Below, one piece after another: positions 13,201 to 25,000 of a stretch of DNA of 64,000 nt. The position numbers were made by a program, and so were the translations under genes. How positions within the stretch are numbered: position 1 is the first letter of the stretch; every line of letters begins with the position of its first letter. This DNA comes from Formicarius rufipectus (lineage: Eukaryota > Chordata > Aves > Passeriformes > Formicariidae). The notes below the pieces were generated by a model that worked only from the letters and a program-made list of their open reading frames with translations, did not search any database and had not been told where the DNA came from. The stretch covers positions 112,272 to 176,271 of the forward strand of contig VXAU01000295.1 of the NCBI GenBank assembly GCA_013399695.1, given 5' to 3'.

Positions 13201-14456
13201 CCTTGAGTCTTGTACACCTCTGGTTTTCAGTCCCGGCTAGGACTAAGGGAGAAAATGTGTGACTCCCTCTCTTGTTCCATGGTATCATGCTGGTTCTCAG
13301 GGCACTGAAGCTCAGAGGTTTTAGCTCCAGAGCTGCATTTGAGGTCAGGGTGTTAACCTTTGATCCTTGGCTATGCAATGCTGTAGATATGCCTCTGCCC
13401 AGCCATACATCACTCTGATCTTGACACTGATCCGAAGTTAACAGGATGAAGCCAAGCCCAAGACTCTTCAAAGTGCTTTCACAATTGGGGCATAGCCCGA
13501 AGAAGCTGAGCTAGTACTCATTAGTAACTTCTTGTGTCTGTATGAGGCAATGACTCCTACATCTCACTTCTAAGACATTAAGAGGCAAGAGTGTGGGGTA
13601 CCTACCACTCTCCAGAGATTGAAGGAGCTGCTCCTGCTGAGCTGGTCATGTTTCATGCTTAGTGTGTGCACTGGGAGTCATTGATCTGCCTTAAGGGTGC
13701 AAAAATAAGCACAGTGCTCCCTCTTTCAGATGCATGCTGAAGAAAAAGTCATATATTTGTTGTCCAACAAATATTAGTGCTATCTCAGTGATTTTCAAAC
13801 ACAATAGTTTAGGTTTTCAAAAAGTAGGGTATAAATGAGGTTATTGAGTGAAATGTGTCACATAAACTTTCATTTAATCATAATTTACTTCAGTCCAACC
13901 CACTCTTTGTGACACTGTGCAGATTAATTTTTAGTACTGAAAATATGGACTTGAATGTACTCACACACAAACAATTGCTAAGGGGCAATGTATTCCTGTA
14001 AATTAGCAATTCTCTGGTAACTGCATGTTTGCAAACTTCTGCTTTCACTGAAAAAAATGAGGTAGCTTATTATTTTCTCATTAAGGGATAAGCTCCTTCA
14101 GTTTATTCTCTGGTTGCCATAGGGTTGCACATTTACAGCTACTAACCTGAAGTAACATTATCTAGTAACTTCCTACTGTGCCTTCAGTCTTCATAAATAT
14201 TTTGATCCTCAAAATACCTTATCCACTATTATGTAATAGTATGGAGATCTCTTTCATGAAAGAAAAGATGGACTACCTCCCTTTTTTTCCCTCAAAAATA
14301 AAGCTCTCCAAATTTTTCTTGCTGGGCTCACTCAGAAGCAGAGGGTGTAAGATCTTCTGGCCCCCTGAAAATAGGAGTTCCCTTTATGGCTTGCTGCAAA
14401 CATAGCATACTAGAGAATGTTAGCATAATAGACAATGCTGTGCATGAACTCAAGGC
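4292..14456. other. 10-kb AT-rich stretch without recognisable genes or repeats
   Basis: Every frame is broken by stops. The only longer open run not obviously noise is 9173-9621 on the plus strand, where two adjacent frames of 71 and 78 codons abut. They match no family I know and have no splice or promoter support. A single N at 5968 lies in an A/T run. A purine/pyrimidine-skewed T/G stretch occurs at 12380-12430. I see nothing else definable. Confidence 0.6.
5968..5968. other. Single ambiguous base (N)
   Basis: One N lies within an AT-only context (AAAAAATNATTTT). It probably marks an unresolved homopolymer or consensus position in the assembly. Confidence 0.9.
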
Positions 14457-14905
14457 AGTACTGGATCTGTCTGGGATGGAGTTAACTTTCTTCATATAGT
14501 TCTGTCTTTTGGCATGGTGGCTAGGACAGTGTTAATAACATACCAGCGCTTTAGCTTTCACTGAGTAGTCCTTTATACAGTGTCAAGGCTTTCCCCAGTT
14601 CTCTTTCTGCCACACCAGGGAGTAGGTTGGAGGTGGTCATGAGAAAGAGAGAGACACAGCCAGGCCAGCTCACCCAAATTGGTCAAAGGAGTATCCCACA
14701 ACACACAGAATCATGTACACTCATTGAAAATAATGGTCTGGTCTTCCCGATATAGCCATTTCTTGAAAACTAGTCAACCATTGATCTGCTTGTATAAGGT
14801 GGAGAGTGGCTGTCTTTGCATCACTTGTTTTAGGTTTCATCTGCTTGTCTGCTGGTGGGATGTTTTTTGGTTGTATATACTTTGCTGAATTAAAAAGGAG
14901 ACCAC
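14457..14905 (+). mobile_element. ERVL-type avian LTR, 3'-truncated and degraded
   Basis: The order of recognisable words follows a common avian ERVL-type LTR: 'CTGGGATGGAGTTAACTTTC' at 14471, 'GACAGTGTTAATAACA' at 14525, 'GTCAAGGCTTTCC' near 14581, 'GACACAGCCAGGCCAGCT' at 14652, 'CACCCAAATTGGTCAAAGGA' at 14671, 'TGCATCACTTGTTTTAGG' near 14816 and a 'GAATTAAAAAGG' remnant of the polyadenylation region near 14886. The TATA region (family form AGTATATAAAC) has decayed to TTGAAAATAAT near 14723. The terminal U5 segment is missing. The left edge is estimated from AGTACTGG, which aligns with the family start TGTCCTGG. Family recognition is from memory, not from alignment. Confidence 0.75.
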
Positions 14906-14958
14906 TGATGAAAATTAAATGGAGAAAATGTTACAGGTTAGACTAGACTGGATGAAAT

Positions 14959-15030
14959 GAATAGAATAGAATAGAATAGAATAGAATAGAATAGAATAGA
15001 ATAGAATAGAATAGAATAGAATAGAATAGA
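14959..15030. repeat. (GAATA)n microsatellite, about 14 units
   Basis: This is a perfect 72-bp run of GAATA units, equivalent to TATTC on the CR1 sense strand. It is the expanded 3' tail of the adjacent CR1. CR1 normally ends in short repeats like ATTCTATG, so a perfect 5-mer indicates later slippage expansion. Confidence 0.95.
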
Positions 15031-16345
15031 AAATAGACTATCAGTTAATGTGACCTACAATAATCATCCAATCCAACAACCTGACCACTTCAGAACTGAT
15101 CAAAATTTAAAGTTTGTTACTAAGGGCCATGTCAAAATGCTTCCTAAACACTGACAAGCTTGGGGCATTGAGCTCTTCTCTAGAAACATGTTCTGGGGTT
15201 TTGCCACACTGGGTAAATAAATGCTTCCAGTGTCCAGCCTAAACCTTCCCTGGCATAGCTTTGTGCCATTCAGATGTGTCCTGTCACTGGATCCTAGGCA
15301 GATGAGATCAACACCTCCCTCCCCACTTTCCTTCCCCGGGAAGCTGTAGAGTGCAATGGGGTTGCCCTCAATATCCTTCTCTTCAGCCTAGACAAATTCA
15401 GTGTTCTCAGCTGCTCCTCATAGGACATCCCTTCTTGCCCTTTCACCAGCTTTGTTGCTCTCCACAGGGTATATTCAGGGACCTTCAAATTCTTCTTAAA
15501 TTGTGAAGCCTGGAACTGCACAAAGTACTCCAAGTGAGGCACATCAGTGTTGAACATAGTAGGATAATCACCTCTTTTGGCTAACTGGTGATGCTGTGCT
15601 TGATGCATCTCAAGATGTGGTTTGCCCTCTTTGCTGCCTGGGCATGCTGCTGACTCCTACTGAGCCTGCTGTTGACCACCACCCAAATCCCTTTCTGCAG
15701 TGCTGCTCTCCAGTCATTCCTCTCCCCATTTATACTTGAGTCCAGATTCACTCTGTACTAGGTGAAGAATCCAGCCTTTTGACTTGCTAAATTTAATCCC
15801 ATTAATCATTGCTCTATTCTATATAGATAACTTTGCAAGGCCTCCTGTCCCTCAAAAGAGTCAACACTACCTCCCAGTCTGGTGTCATTAGCAAACTTGC
15901 TAATGATAGGTTCAACTGCTGCCCCCAGATCATAGAAAAATACATTGAACAGAAGTGGCTGTTGAACTGAACCCTAAGGCACACCACTGGTGACTGTTCA
16001 CCAGCTAGATGTAGCTCCATTCATTACAACCCTTTGAGCCCTGCCTTTCAGCCAGTTCTTCACTCAGTACACTGTGTGATCTCACAGTTGAATATCTTGT
16101 CCAGAAAGATGTTGTTAGGCACAGTATCAAAAGCCTTACTAAAATCCAGAAAACTATATCTACCACCTTACTTTCACCCACTACCAATTATGTCATAGAA
16201 GCATGTAAAATTAGCTAAATAGGACTTCCTTTTTGTGACCCCATGTTGACTGTATGCAATGATTGCATTAAATGCCTTTTAATAATATCCAGTATAATCT
16301 TGTCCATAAGTTTGCCTGAACTGAGTTTAGTCTAGCAGGTCTGCA
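14959..16345 (-). mobile_element. CR1 non-LTR retrotransposon, 5'-truncated, RT domain and 3' end
   Basis: This is the longest CR1 copy here, read on the minus strand. The frame-corrected translation runs through the RT palm and thumb: an 'LIEKLMDKI'-like start near 16300, 'FLDFSKAFDTV' (16120-16152), 'LAGEQSPVVCLRVQFN' in a shifted frame near 15960-16010, and the active-site block 'ISKFANDTRLGG' (about 15875-15905). Beyond these come 'VPHLEYFVQF', 'RATKLVKGQEGMSYEEQLR' and 'LSRLKRRI' (15360-15550), then the 3' UTR to 15040. The active site is FANDT in place of the family FADDT, so one catalytic Asp is lost. Frame changes and stops confirm a dead copy. The 3' terminus carries a pentanucleotide array (14959-15030). 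No full-length 5' end or ORF1 is present. Confidence 0.92.
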
Positions 16346-18429
16346 TTCCCTGTAGTGTGTGTGCATGCTTATGTATGAGTGGGTGTGTGACAAGGTGAAG
16401 GGGTTACCCTTGAACTATAAGAATTTTTCCTAACTTATGTTTCCGTGAGTATCATTTATCTAAGTAACAGAACAGTTAGTTTATTTAAATCAAAAAGAAG
16501 TAGCAAATTCCAAATATAAGTCAGAACAACATCTTGCAGAGATGTAAACAGTCATACCTTTGTGCCTGCCTCACTCCTGGATAAAATTTTCTATTACTAT
16601 CTTTTAAAATTACTTAGGGAGTCAGGAATAGCCATTATCTATTATTAAAATAACATCCACACCAGAGGCATAATCAATACTATTTTTTAACAAGCAAGTT
16701 GAAAATATCTGTTCAATTGATAACAGAAATCCCAGAAGAATTTTTTTCTCATAGTATTTCAATATAGAAACCTGGGACGATGGAGAGTTTTGTAATTAAT
16801 GTCAGTTATGCTGGACATACTCTGATAAGAAATGATGGGCTTGCCATTTACAAACATCAAATTTTACAAGCTGGAAATGAAATGCAGTCAAAACAGACCA
16901 ACAGACCAAGAACTGATATAAGCTGTAATTTCTTAATAGTGTATCTTCTGCTCCCAAGGCAAAAATAGTTCCGAAAGAGCTGAATAATGCTGTGGGATTG
17001 GCTAGGAAAAGGCAAAAAGACTGCAACAATTGTCAGTGGGGTTAAGGTTATGCATTCCTTATTTAGAATACAAAAAATAAAGTCTGGACTTTCACCATTC
17101 TGCTGTAGCTGGAGTATATATTTACCAAATTTCCCCATTAGAAAGTTGCACAGAATTTCTGCAGAAAAATGCTGTGAAAGGAATCAACAGAGGATTTAGC
17201 AACCTCTTGACAGCAAACAGAAGAAAAGGCATGACAAAGATATTTAGATATTTTCAGCATTTTTTCCAACTTTTTTGAATTGCTATAAAGTAATAGGTTT
17301 CCTGTTTTCACATTTTCCACTGTAACTAATGAAAAGACAGTTTCTTCTGTCCATAAAGGAGAAAAAAAAAAAATCTCACATCCAAAGTGCTTCATGAGAA
17401 TTAAACATGAAACAAAAATTCAAGAATGTTATTTAGCATTATGACATTTTACCAAGAAGGATGCATACAAATTTGTTCTGTGATGTTTGCAACCTAAATG
17501 TTATAAAATGCAGTATTTTCATTTCAGCTGGAGTGCAACATTAAAAATGTCTTTCTCCAAGGTCAATACATTTTGAATCTGTCATCAGAGTTGTTATGAA
17601 GATGAATGTTTTCACCCTACAAGAAAATTCACAAAGATAGAAATAACATTGCAAAAAAAGGTGAGCAGAAAGGGACAGATCTTCTCACTAAGTGCTCTTT
17701 TCAGCACTATTGCTCTGCTGCCTTTCGAGTAGTGTTTGTAATTTGAAATTCAGATGCTTCTAGAAAGGTGTTAAAACGATCCTGGTTGCTTTGAAATTAG
17801 TTATTTATTCCCTGGTCCCTGCAGAAATGTAACATGATCTCTGAACACAGGTTTTGCTATACTCTCATTTTTCCTCCATTTTTCAAGAAATTCAGTGTTG
17901 ATGAAAACACTACAGAATGGAATAGTTAAGGCTGGCATGCCAAAAAGTAAGTTCAAAAGTGAGTTTACTAAATATGGAAAACCTCATCTTATTCATAACA
18001 ACCTAATATAATGAATTTCTTCCTATCTGTGCTTTGAAGACAAAACATCACACATCTTAAATTCTCTCACTTAAACAGGGTATATGTTTTAGGTATATTA
18101 TACATTTTGAGTAATTTGTCTATTTTTCTACTATACAAAGCACTGTGCTACAAACCCAGATCTTTTCAGGAAATTGTTAGGAAATAAGTCTAAAAAAAAT
18201 GAATACATAAAATAAATCAAAATAAAATATAATAAACTAAATTCTTCCACTTGAGCTGTTTTTCTTAAGTGTATAATTTAGATACTCTGCAGGCAGTAGA
18301 GTTGAAGATGAGAATTGTCACGTCTTTTTTTGAAATCTGAAGCAATCAGAACTGAAAATGAGCTTATCAGAAAATACCTGGAAAGTAATGTCATACTCTG
18401 GTAACCTACTGAGCCACATCCTAACATAA
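16346..18429. other. AT-rich unassigned DNA
   Basis: I see no repeat family or credible exon. Several overlapping short frames around 16780-17395 on both strands are typical noise and show no conserved motif. A short GT-rich patch lies at 16358-16390. Confidence 0.55.
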
Positions 18430-19062
18430 TGTGGTGACTTGACCTTGATTGAATGCCAAGTGCTTACACAAGCCACTCTGTCATTCCCCGCTTCAACTGG
18501 ATAGGGGAGAAAAAATATAATGAAAGTCTTGTGGTTTGAGATAAGAGCAGGGACAGATCATTCACCACTTACCACCATGGGCAAAACAGATTTGAATTGG
18601 GAAAATTTAATTTATTACCAACCAAATCAGATTAGGTGAATGAGAAATAAAACCAAATCCCAAAGACAACTTGCCCCCAACCCTCTCTTTTTCCTGGGCT
18701 CAACTTTACTCCAGATTTTCTCTACCTTCTTCCCTCCAGCATCTCAGGGGGGATGTGGAATTTGTTCTGCATTTGGTTCACCTCACATTGGCTCAGCCAC
18801 TCCTTCATCCTCTGGAAAAGGATTCCTCACACTCTTTCCCACCTCCAGTGTCGGGTTGTTCCCCCCAGAAACAGACTTCCATGAACTTCTCCAATATGAA
18901 TCCCTCTCATGGACTGCAGTTCTTCATTAACTACTCCAGCACAGGTCCCCTACAGGGTCACAAGTCCCACCAGCAAACCTGCTCCAGCATGGACTCCTCT
19001 CTCCATGGGGTCACATGTCCTGCCAGGATCCTGCTCCAGCATGAGCTTCCCATGGGATCACT
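18430..19062 (-). mobile_element. Avian ERVL-like LTR, family C, truncated in U3 (copy 1)
   Basis: The plus strand starts TGTGGTGACTTGACCTTG, the reverse complement of a U5 end ...CAAGGTCAAGTCACCACA. It then follows the family words 'GAATGCCAAGTGC', 'CAAGCCACTCTGTCATTCCC', 'GGGGAGAAAAAATATAATG', 'GTCTTGTGGTTTGAGATAAG' and 'GGGCAAAACAGA'. The minus-strand polyadenylation signal AATAAA is the complement of 18611-18616. From about 18700 there are imperfect 45-50 bp repeats built on 'CTCCAGCATG...CATGGGGTCACA'. Copy 2 (30772) shares this order. Similarity to copy 2 stops near 19062 at CCCATGGGATCACTAC, so the 5' part of U3 is missing. Longer frames across this block are by-products of the repeat. 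Confidence 0.85.
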
Positions 19063-22000
19063 ACTGCTGCAACATAATTCTGTCCTATTATGTATTCTGA
19101 TAAGCTGCCATAGTGGAGAAATGGATAATTCAGTAGCATGTTGAAGGTATACTTCTGAGCATATTAGTTGGCTTAAAAAATTGACACAAGTACACAGTAT
19201 GAAAATCACAATGCAGGAAAGGAGAACTTTCATTCTCCTGGGACTTGTTTCCTTATGAAGTATGCAAGAAAAAGCACTTGCAAACCCTTCAGCAGTGCTA
19301 AGATCCTGACTGACTGTTGAGATCATTACTACAAACTAAGGAAGGCTAAACCAGAAAACGATAGCTTCATTCAGCCCAGTAAATATAGTATTGTTTTTTT
19401 CTAAGAAAAGGCTAAAAGCATTTTTCTGGCTCTGTGAGGCTTCAGAACTGGGTCTTGTCAGGCTTGTTTAACCTGGCAAGCTTATCTTAGGCTTGCCTGG
19501 AGCTTGCTTATTTTGCATCTAACATTAGTTTTCTAGTGACAAGCTGGTTGTCACCTAATTATTTTTGGATTTGCTTAGCTTTGTACATTGGAACATGCAA
19601 AGCCTATTATTGCAATAACTTTGATACATTTCTGAAAATAGTAGATGGTGATAGCATGTAGTTAGTCTATATAGAATGAACTGCTGATGACTGGAATACA
19701 TAGAGGAGTACAAGCATGCAATGTAAGCAAAGGTCTTGAAATCATGAACACAAGTACAAGGGCTTTATCAAATCACCAGTGAACAGTTACTAGGTACTAA
19801 ACTAATGTATCCTTGGGATCTAGGTAGGTACCTAAAACCAGTTTTAGGGTTGACAAAGTGGACACCCTCTGTAATACATCTGGATACAATACGGAATCAG
19901 AGACCAATGAAGCAAAAAGCAAGGTATAAACTGTGCTAGAGCATGTATTAAAAATGAGAGAATGTCAGTGTGAAAGGGAAGTAACTATGAACTTCATACC
20001 CTCTCAGCAAAGTACTTCACTTCTAAAATCATACCTCTTTACTTGAGGTCTCCAGGACACTGGTGGCTGTTTTAATCCCCCCATCCAGACTAAAGTCATC
20101 AACTTTAAGACTCAGGAAAAGGGTAAGAATACAACAAAAAAGTTGATAGATATTGTATTATGCTATTAGACTTTTCTGTATTCAATAGATAATTTAGTCT
20201 ATTATTTCAGTGTTGTCACTGAGCTAATAATAACTTTTTGTTGCACATGTATTATGTTATAAAATATTTCAATTAGACTCTGTTTCACACATAGTGTGTT
20301 TCTTTAGTCCACGGAAGTTGCACAAGGTGTCTCTGCAGCGCCATCACATTATTCATTTCAAAAGTAGTAACAGATGATGGGGCTTTGCCCTGGGTGAATC
20401 TTCATGTTGAAATTGAGATGGATTCATAGACTATTTCTAGGACAATCTATAGTATTAGATTGTGCATCAAATAAACAGGTTTTACATTTTTACCACAGCA
20501 GAACCATATTCAGTTTCCTGACACAAGTTCAATGTCGTTTTGTCTCACTCTGCTGCTAACCTTTAGTCATAGTTCAGCTTTTATCAGGGTCTCCTGGATG
20601 AAGTATAGTCAGGACTGGATCACTGTGATCAACCCCACCCACATGAATGTTCTCCTAATATTTATTTCCTTAGCTAGGCTATTTAACCAGCAACTGATGC
20701 CATGAGAAAGATATTTTGGACTTTAGAGAAGACACAGGGCATAGCAAATAGCCACTTCAACAGGTTTTTCCAATGTTTCTTGGCACTTGCAATATTTAAT
20801 AATAATGTGTATAAGTGGGTAATTAAATAATAGTAAATATGTGACATTTTCAGAATAGGCTGCATCACCACTGTCATTACTAGACTACAGTGTCCTGCTC
20901 TGGAGTAATACTTTAAATGCAAGTAATTTCTTATGCATTATTTGGAATGATAATCAGTCTTTTTGTATGTCTGGTATACTTTTTATCCATACCACATATT
21001 TATCCTATTTATTTCCTTTTTTACAAGTTATTTGCTTCTAAGTTAGTTGCTATGCTGATCTTCTCTTTTTCTTTTATTAAATGAAAGTTTCTCATAATAA
21101 TCTAATTTAGTGGTAAATATTTGACTTGGAAACAATATCATTGTTTTCCAGCTTTGGATAACTAGAGAACATTCTGGGGAGAAGGTTATGCATTGCAGCT
21201 TCAGTTTAAGGAAATGGAGGGATTATTTGCAATGGATAAGGACTGAGAAAGTAAAACTATACAAAAATAAGCTTTGAGTTTTTCTGTGAAATCGAACTGA
21301 GACATCTAAAAAGAGGTATGCCAGAAGAACACACCATGCTATGAGAGGCATTAGCAAAGAAAATAAAAGTATTGAGTGCTCTTTATTTCCACCCCTCCAC
21401 CCCCTTTTTTTTAACAGCAAAATTAACAACACTGAAGCAGTGGGCCTGCCATGGTGTTTGGTCACAGAAAAGGTTGTCTGAAGTTCCATTTTGGACTGAC
21501 ACCCTGGAGCTCTGGAGAGCTGAAACTGGCATTGCTACTAAAAATGTATCAATAAAGCTCTGATATGTAGCACACCCTAAACACTAAAGCCATGAGTTTC
21601 TGAATGAAAGGAATAACCTTTGTTTTACCTTGAAAATAAATCCATTAGCATGATTAAAACTTTGTGAGGATGAGTAATAAAGAGCCATTTCTTCTCCTCC
21701 CAAGGCAGCCTATCAATGAGACATGTCTCCCTTCTACAGTGCCACCAGGACAGTTACCTTCACAAATGCTAAGGAAGCTTATGGAAGTTTGGAAGCCCAA
21801 CAAATATAAATTGGCAGCTAGGATAGAATTACCTTCTTATAGGTAATTTTGAGTGTAGCAACTGTATGCAGGATCAGGAATCTCAAAATGCCACTTCAGA
21901 GTCCAACCCTCACCCAAAAGGATGAATCAACTGGTAGAAAAAATCCAGTAAGTTCCTGTTTTCAGGCAAGATCTCGCTGGGAACCAAAGGTCTCCTCTTT

Positions 22001-25000
22001 TTCTTTAGTCCAACCTTAGTTGATCTGTGATTTTCCTTTATTACTTTTCCCTCAAAGTCTAACATGAGTCACAAGTACATCTCACAGGCTGATTGCATGG
22101 CAGCTCGTTAACCCTCGATCAGTCACTCTTCCCCAAGCCATTTTGATCTTTGCCAATCCCCATGATATCCACAGTCAAATATTCAGTGAATTTTCCCAGC
22201 ATTACACTATGCTTAGAGAATAAAAACTTTCAAGAAGTCAGTCCTTAGTTGGATTCAGTGCAGGTGGTATTTGCTGGACAATGCATCTCTTTGAAAACTA
22301 ATTAGTCACAGTTACATTAGAAACAATAAAGAGCAGCGGTAGAAATTTCTGAAATGCAATCTGCTTATCCTAACACAGATAGTTTTAGCAGATCAGATCA
22401 ATTAAACTTTAGCTGCACTTGCAAAAGGTGGCTGGCTGCTCCAGATGTGAATACCCATCATCAGAGGAACGCAATCATTTCATCTGCAAACACTTCTCTG
22501 CAGAGATTTCTCCTCATGACTGCACAGGATACAAGGTGATTGGTTCAGGTTCAGTGTTTAAAATTTAGATGTTTTGATTTAGGCAAATGAACCTCATTGA
22601 ACTAGCTTTTAGAAGGTAGTAGACTATCCACTGAGACCAAATAACATGTAAGTCCTCCTTACTGAAATGCAAGAAAATAATCCAAGGTGCAAACTAGGTG
22701 CTAACTGGAACACACATATTACTGGGAAAGGTCTGGCTTCACTGTCTCAAAATATCTCTTTTCTGGTGAATCACAGGAATGAAAGTGTGGGATCATGGAA
22801 CTTACCATCAAATCTTTTTTGAGATGTAGCATTAGGTGACATACTTGCATCCATGCTTAGGTAATAATACTATTATAGATGTTTACATCTGCTGATCAGT
22901 GTGCAGATTTCATTTGCTTCTATAAATCCTAGTAACATATCCTTATGTCTTTCTGTTGTGCTATTACTTTGTTATGTTATATTGATTTCTACTATCTATT
23001 TCAAACAAATGGGAAATAACTACCATTCCATAGTAGTCAGCAGCAAAAGCAATAAATACTTAACTGATTTTGATTATTCAGCAGTATTGGTCATATTCTT
23101 CATTATAGTTGTAGTGACAGTGATTATTGAGTGAAAAATACTACACATGTAGCCCATAGAGTACTAAGGTAAGTCTTACCATCAGAAGTGTTTAAAATCT
23201 CCTTTTTTAAGTGTTTCAAACATATTCTGGAATACTTTTGTTTCAAAGAATCCATCAGTCTATAATGCAATTTCACAATATTCTAGTATATTAAGGGCTT
23301 CACCCACTGTTGATCCAGATCTACCTCAAATGAACGAGTTATGAAGAATTGAAAAGTTACAATAATGAAAATAAAGGTCAATATTCTTCCAAATGAGAAA
23401 CAGAGGGGACCATAAAGAATAGTATGTTGGCCGTGCTCTCACATAAAACAAATTGGCATGCAAAACATAAGATACAGCATCTTATTGCTATATAACATCT
23501 ATTTCAGCATGAGCAGCTTGAATAGCTGGGCAGAATTATCCAGTGAAAGCACAGTCCACAGAGCTGGTGAGCCCCTGACTTTGGTTCACTTGCCATACTG
23601 ATTGTCTTGCCAGCAAAATAGTTAGAGGTCTGCTGTCATCTTTCTTTCCTTCTGCTTTCAGCTGTTGATGTTTTACTGAAGACTCTTTCCCTGAAGAAAG
23701 ACTTTTTATATTTTTTAAAGTCTAAATACCTTAGTTCATGTAAGTCAACAGTCAAACAAAGGGCATGTCTTCCAGACACATAATGACACTCTTACATGTA
23801 TCTCAGATATTGTATTAAATATTAGAACATAAAGATGGTAAGGACAAGAGGCAACTTCTTCAAAGGACCATGCAAACATTACAGTTTACTATGAATATTT
23901 TCAAATCAAATTCCAAATAGGATGAGGTATCTCACCAGAAGGTTCATTATCTGGATACAAAAGCCCAAATATTTTAATGCTTTTGAACACATGAAAAATA
24001 AACCTATCTATCATTATAGCTTTGCATTATTCCATTTGCTTCTTGACATGCAGAAGAATTTGGATTCTTGAATTGAATAGTACTGAAGGACATTAGGCTT
24101 CAAAAAAGCTAATATCCATAATATTAAGATCCAAGCCTAATTAAGCCAGCCTATGTTCAATTAGAAAAAATCTTAAATCCACTGCATTCAATATAAATTG
24201 TGTTTTCATTGAAGTACAAAATCATCAATAAATCAGACATTTTGGACAATGTCATATTTTTATTAGAGGTACTGATATGGACCACTCCTTAGAATTACAA
24301 AAGGGCATACTTTAACTTTCTAGTTTTGAGATAATGTTAAATTTTGTTTCAATAAGTTTCTTTCATGTATTCAGCAGTGTGACAAATGAAGCTACTGCTA
24401 TACTTTTAAAGAGAGAATGTAAAATTAAGTAATCTGCTTACCATGTGCAGGAAGATTAAAGCTGTGAGAGAATTCAAAATAGAGGGATTTACAGATGGAG
24501 GGAGACTTTGTGTTCTTCATCTGAATGGTTTTCTTTTCATGTTTTTAGTTCTGTGTTTATTTTCTTGGGGAAAAAAAACAAAAAATAACTAGGCCAATCC
24601 TTAACTGAAATTCTTTTAGAAAGCCTATATACCATCAAAGCATGCCCAGAATGGAATAGTCACTGTGAAGTAGGAATGGAAACACTGTTCTCTGTCTTAT
24701 TTTGTATCTTTAAAAAGTCTGTGTGCAGTCCTTCAAGCTGCAGTCCTAAATAAACAGAATTTTCTGTACTTCTTTATCAATTGTAATTGCTGAGAGTAAA
24801 GTTTGTGAGGATTGTAATTCTGTTATTAAAGAATCTCAATTTTATAGATTCTCTTATTTCCAGACAAGTGTGTGGACTAAGGAAGTGTCTCCAAGATAAC
24901 TGAAAAACAAATTTACACCAAAAGGTACTCATTAAAAAATAACACATTTCACAGTCTAAGTAAATACCAAAATGCAGTGCTCTCTTTTGTATATACAAAA

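Noticed and set aside
15294..15608. 104-codon minus-strand frame as a possible gene
   Set aside because: It is part of the dead CR1 reverse transcriptase (LEYFVQF, ATKLVKG, SYEEQLR), not a host gene.
18640..19326. Several 96-157 codon frames on both strands
   Set aside because: They fall in the LTR at 18430-19062 and its flank. The Ser/His/Leu-rich translation comes from the repeated CTCCAGC units.
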